From: DASZHJ01 sp035517495 | Lineage (GTDB): Bacteria > Pseudomonadota > Alphaproteobacteria > ATCC43930 > CGMCC-115725 | Reading direction: 5' to 3' | DNA length: 64,000 nt | Assembly: GCA_035517495.1 (NCBI GenBank) | Contig: DATIYT010000056.1 | Coordinates: forward strand, 1-64,000 | Part shown: piece after piece, positions 62,192 through 64,000 of the stretch | How the letters are laid out: each line of letters begins with the position of its first letter | How positions within the stretch are numbered: position 1 is the stretch's first letter | Notes under the pieces: model-generated | What the model saw: the letters and a program-made list of their open reading frames with translations, nothing else | What the model was told of the DNA's origin: nothing | Databases searched by the model: none | Translations under genes and position numbers: made by a program

Positions 62192-64000
62192 TCATCCCCC
62201 GCGGGGCGAGCCCGCCACGGCCCCTGAACCCTTGGCGCGCGCCAGTGCGGCCAACACCTCGTCGGCGGTGAGGAGCTCCGAGAGCGCAATGCCCTCCGGC
62301 GCGCCTGGACCGTAGACCGCGTTGAAGGGAATGCCGAAGCGGCCGTAGCTGCGCAGATAGTCGGCGATCGACGCATCGGGCCGCGTCCAGTCAGCCTGCA
62401 TTGCCACGACGTCGCCCGCGGCCAGGTGCGAGCGGACCGTCGCCTGATCGAGCACCAGACGCCGGTTGACCTGGCAGGTGAGACACCAATCGGCGGTAAC
62501 ATCGACGAACACCACCCGGCCTTGGGCGACGAGCGGCGCGATTTGCTGCCGCTCGAAGGGTTTCCAGAAAACATCCGGTCGTGCGCTTGGTCCGGCACCG
62601 ATCTCCGCGCTCAAAACGAAGCCGAGCCAGACCGCGGTGCCGAGCAGCGCCAGGCCCATGAGCCTACGCAGCCCCACCATCCAGCGCCCCGGCCGCGGCA
62701 GCAGCCGGGCGATAGCGGGGAAAGCCGCCACCGCCAGATAAGGAAGCGCGAGACCGACACCCAGTGCCGCGAAAATCGCGAGAATGTCGCCGCTGCTGCC
62801 GGCGAGCGCGAAACCCACGGCCGTGCCCACGAAGGGCGCGGAACACGGCGTCGCCAGCAAAGTCGCGAATGCACCGGTTGCAAAGCTGCCGACGAGACCG
62901 GATTTGCCCGACATCACGCCCATACGGTCGGTGACGAATTGAGGCAAGCGAACCTCGAATACGCCGAAAAGGTTGGCGGCAAACAGCGCGGTGATCGCCA
63001 ACATGACGGCGAGAAAGACCGGCTGCTGGAATTGCAGCCCCCAACCGACCGCGGTCCCCGCGGCGCGCGCGGCGATCAGCGCGCCCGCCAACACCAGGAA
63101 CGACGCCAGGATCCCCGCCGCACTCGCAAGGAATTGGCGCCGAAGCAGGCTTGCATCCTCGGCACCCGCGCGCACCACGCTCAAAACCTTGAGCGACAGC
63201 ACCGGCAGCACGCACGGCATCACATTGAGGATGAGGCCGCCCAACAGCGCCACCAGAAGGATCGCCAATCGCGACCCGAACCCGCCTGTCGCCTCCTCGA
63301 GCGCGGGAACCGTCGTTGCATCGAGACTGCGTTGGCCGTCGACCACGGTCACTCGGATCGGTGCGCCGGTCGGCAGTTGTTCACTCTTGTCGGCGAGGAA
63401 CACCGGAAGACGAAGCAAGGGGTGGCGAGGATCGGCCGCGGCTTCGAGAATCGGCTTGCCGAAAGAAAGACCATCCGGTCCTTCGACGAAGGCATCAGGC
63501 TGAGCGAGCGGCGGATCGGCCGCGAGGCGGAGCACCAATGTCGGCTTCGCCCCGGCCTCGAAGGTGGCGCCATCGAGATGCAGGCCCGTGGCTGCGCCAT
63601 CGCCGGGGACCAACGCCTGATAGTGCTCGATCAAGTCGCGGAACGCCGGCCGGACCGAGGCTCCGGACGCTGCCGGCAGGTCCAGGTGCAAGACCGTCTC
63701 ATAGGGGATGCAGACGGTCTCGCAGGTGAGATAGCGCAGCGCCGCCGAGAGATGCAGCTCCTGTCCCGGTCGCTCAAGCCGCGCGGTGATCGGCAGCACC
63801 ACCGTACCCTCGTAGCCCATGGTTTCGAGGCCGAGCACGCTGAAGCGGCGCGGCGCCGGCCAGGCGACAGTGGCGCCGGCCAAGTTGTCCGACCCGGCGA
63901 AGTCCAGTTCGGGCGGGAACCCGGCATCCCCAGGCGAGCGCCAATAGATTTTCCAGTGCGGCGCCAACTCAAACTGAAGGCCAAGCTGTACCGTATCCCC
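62192..64000 (-). CDS. dsbD: DsbD-like protein-disulfide reductase; 5' partial
   Basis: The reading frame stays open to the window edge, so the true start lies beyond 64000; about 600 residues are visible. Parts in order: DsbD N-terminal-like periplasmic domain with YLTCETVCIPY; membrane domain with Cys in LNVMPCVLPVLSLK and ATPCSAPFVG, about eight spans; C-terminal thioredoxin-like domain with DVTADWCLTCQVN. It passes reducing power from the cytoplasm across the membrane to periplasmic proteins. This longer form with the extended periplasmic domain (ScsB/DsbD-like) is common in Alphaproteobacteria. Confidence 0.92.
   Translation of the reverse strand, partial: GDTVQLGLQFELAPHWKIYWRSPGDAGFPPELDFAGSDNLAGATVAWPAPRRFSVLGLETMGYEGTVVLPITARLERPGQELHLSAALRYLTCETVCIPYETVLHLDLPAASGASVRPAFRDLIEHYQALVPGDGAATGLHLDGATFEAGAKPTLVLRLAADPPLAQPDAFVEGPDGLSFGKPILEAAADPRHPLLRLPVFLADKSEQLPTGAPIRVTVVDGQRSLDATTVPALEEATGGFGSRLAILLVALLGGLILNVMPCVLPVLSLKVLSVVRAGAEDASLLRRQFLASAAGILASFLVLAGALIAARAAGTAVGWGLQFQQPVFLAVMLAITALFAANLFGVFEVRLPQFVTDRMGVMSGKSGLVGSFATGAFATLLATPCSAPFVGTAVGFALAGSSGDILAIFAALGVGLALPYLAVAAFPAIARLLPRPGRWMVGLRRLMGLALLGTAVWLGFVLSAEIGAGPSARPDVFWKPFERQQIAPLVAQGRVVFVDVTADWCLTCQVNRRLVLDQATVRSHLAAGDVVAMQADWTRPDASIADYLRSYGRFGIPFNAVYGPGAPEGIALSELLTADEVLAALARAKGSGAVAGSPRGG

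Noticed and set aside
1..64000. CRISPR arrays, prophage or complete insertion sequence
   Set aside because: No regularly spaced repeats, no transposase genes and no phage structural genes were seen on either strand; the integrase-like domain at 3 kb is a fusion to a membrane protein.

Overview
The window is GC-rich, densely coded chromosomal DNA that reads as an alphaproteobacterium, probably Rhodospirillales/Rhizobiales-like; the order is an inference. Evidence: a split glycine decarboxylase (gcvPA/gcvPB), a petABC cytochrome bc1 operon, a fused cytochrome oxidase I-III protein, a double-length dCTP deaminase, alphaproteobacterial families of unknown function (DUF1285, DUF6111, DUF2336), an Mla-type ABC lipid transporter, and the group thrB / rnhA / peroxiredoxin. 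No rRNA, tRNA, CRISPR array, complete insertion sequence or prophage was seen.

Layout. 1-3.5 kb: the end of an NRPS-like protein (adenylation tail, carrier, thioesterase), then a Wzz/GumC-type polysaccharide co-polymerase whose cytoplasmic tail is a degenerate tyrosine-recombinase-like domain instead of the usual tyrosine kinase. 3.6-7.2 kb: small membrane proteins, a ferric-reductase-like FAD/NAD(P) oxidoreductase and a GntP-family permease. 7.3-12.7 kb: an alternative terminal oxidase cluster (CtaG-like, CopD/HemJ-like, DUF2231, CoxB, fused CoxA-CoxC, small membrane protein). 12.7-18.4 kb: a patchwork with a helicase remnant, an orphan NitT/TauT-type binding protein, a metallo-beta-lactamase-fold hydrolase, a lone ParE-like toxin, and an iron-type ABC permease plus binding protein without an ATPase gene. 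18.5-24.1 kb: psd-pssA, gamma-glutamyltransferase, a PNPOx-like/GST pair and a divergent LysR regulator. 24.1-31.1 kb: a palindromic repeat, then an operon of MoxR ATPase, DUF58, DUF4159 and VWA-like membrane proteins.

31.2-36.5 kb: housekeeping genes (DUF1285, CoA-type Nudix, DUF6111, CCA-adding enzyme, MFS transporter, hemF, trmL). 36.6-39.5 kb: petABC with a plausible promoter. 39.6-45.1 kb: DUF2336 and DUF6969-like proteins and an Mla operon (permease with STAS, ATPase, MlaD, lipoprotein). 45.2-52.3 kb: two palindromic repeats, apt, a potFGHI polyamine transporter, an O-methyltransferase, a CHRD lipoprotein with a clear terminator, and an inward-rectifier K+ channel. 52.3-58.2 kb: gcvT-gcvH-gcvPA-gcvPB behind a tandem glycine riboswitch, with dcd upstream. 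58.5-64 kb: a lipoprotein and a CDGSH protein, thrB, a HigBA-like toxin-antitoxin pair, rnhA, a Prx5-type peroxiredoxin, and a DsbD-like reductase that runs off the window.

Together the genes cover aerobic respiration (bc1 plus an unusual oxidase), one-carbon/glycine metabolism, phosphatidylethanolamine synthesis and outer-membrane lipid traffic, polyamine and metal uptake, and envelope thiol chemistry. Stop/start overlaps (ATGA or GTGA) are frequent and define the operons. The most unusual items are the co-polymerase/recombinase-fold fusion and the oxidase subunit I, which lacks the usual K-channel lysine and D-channel asparagine.
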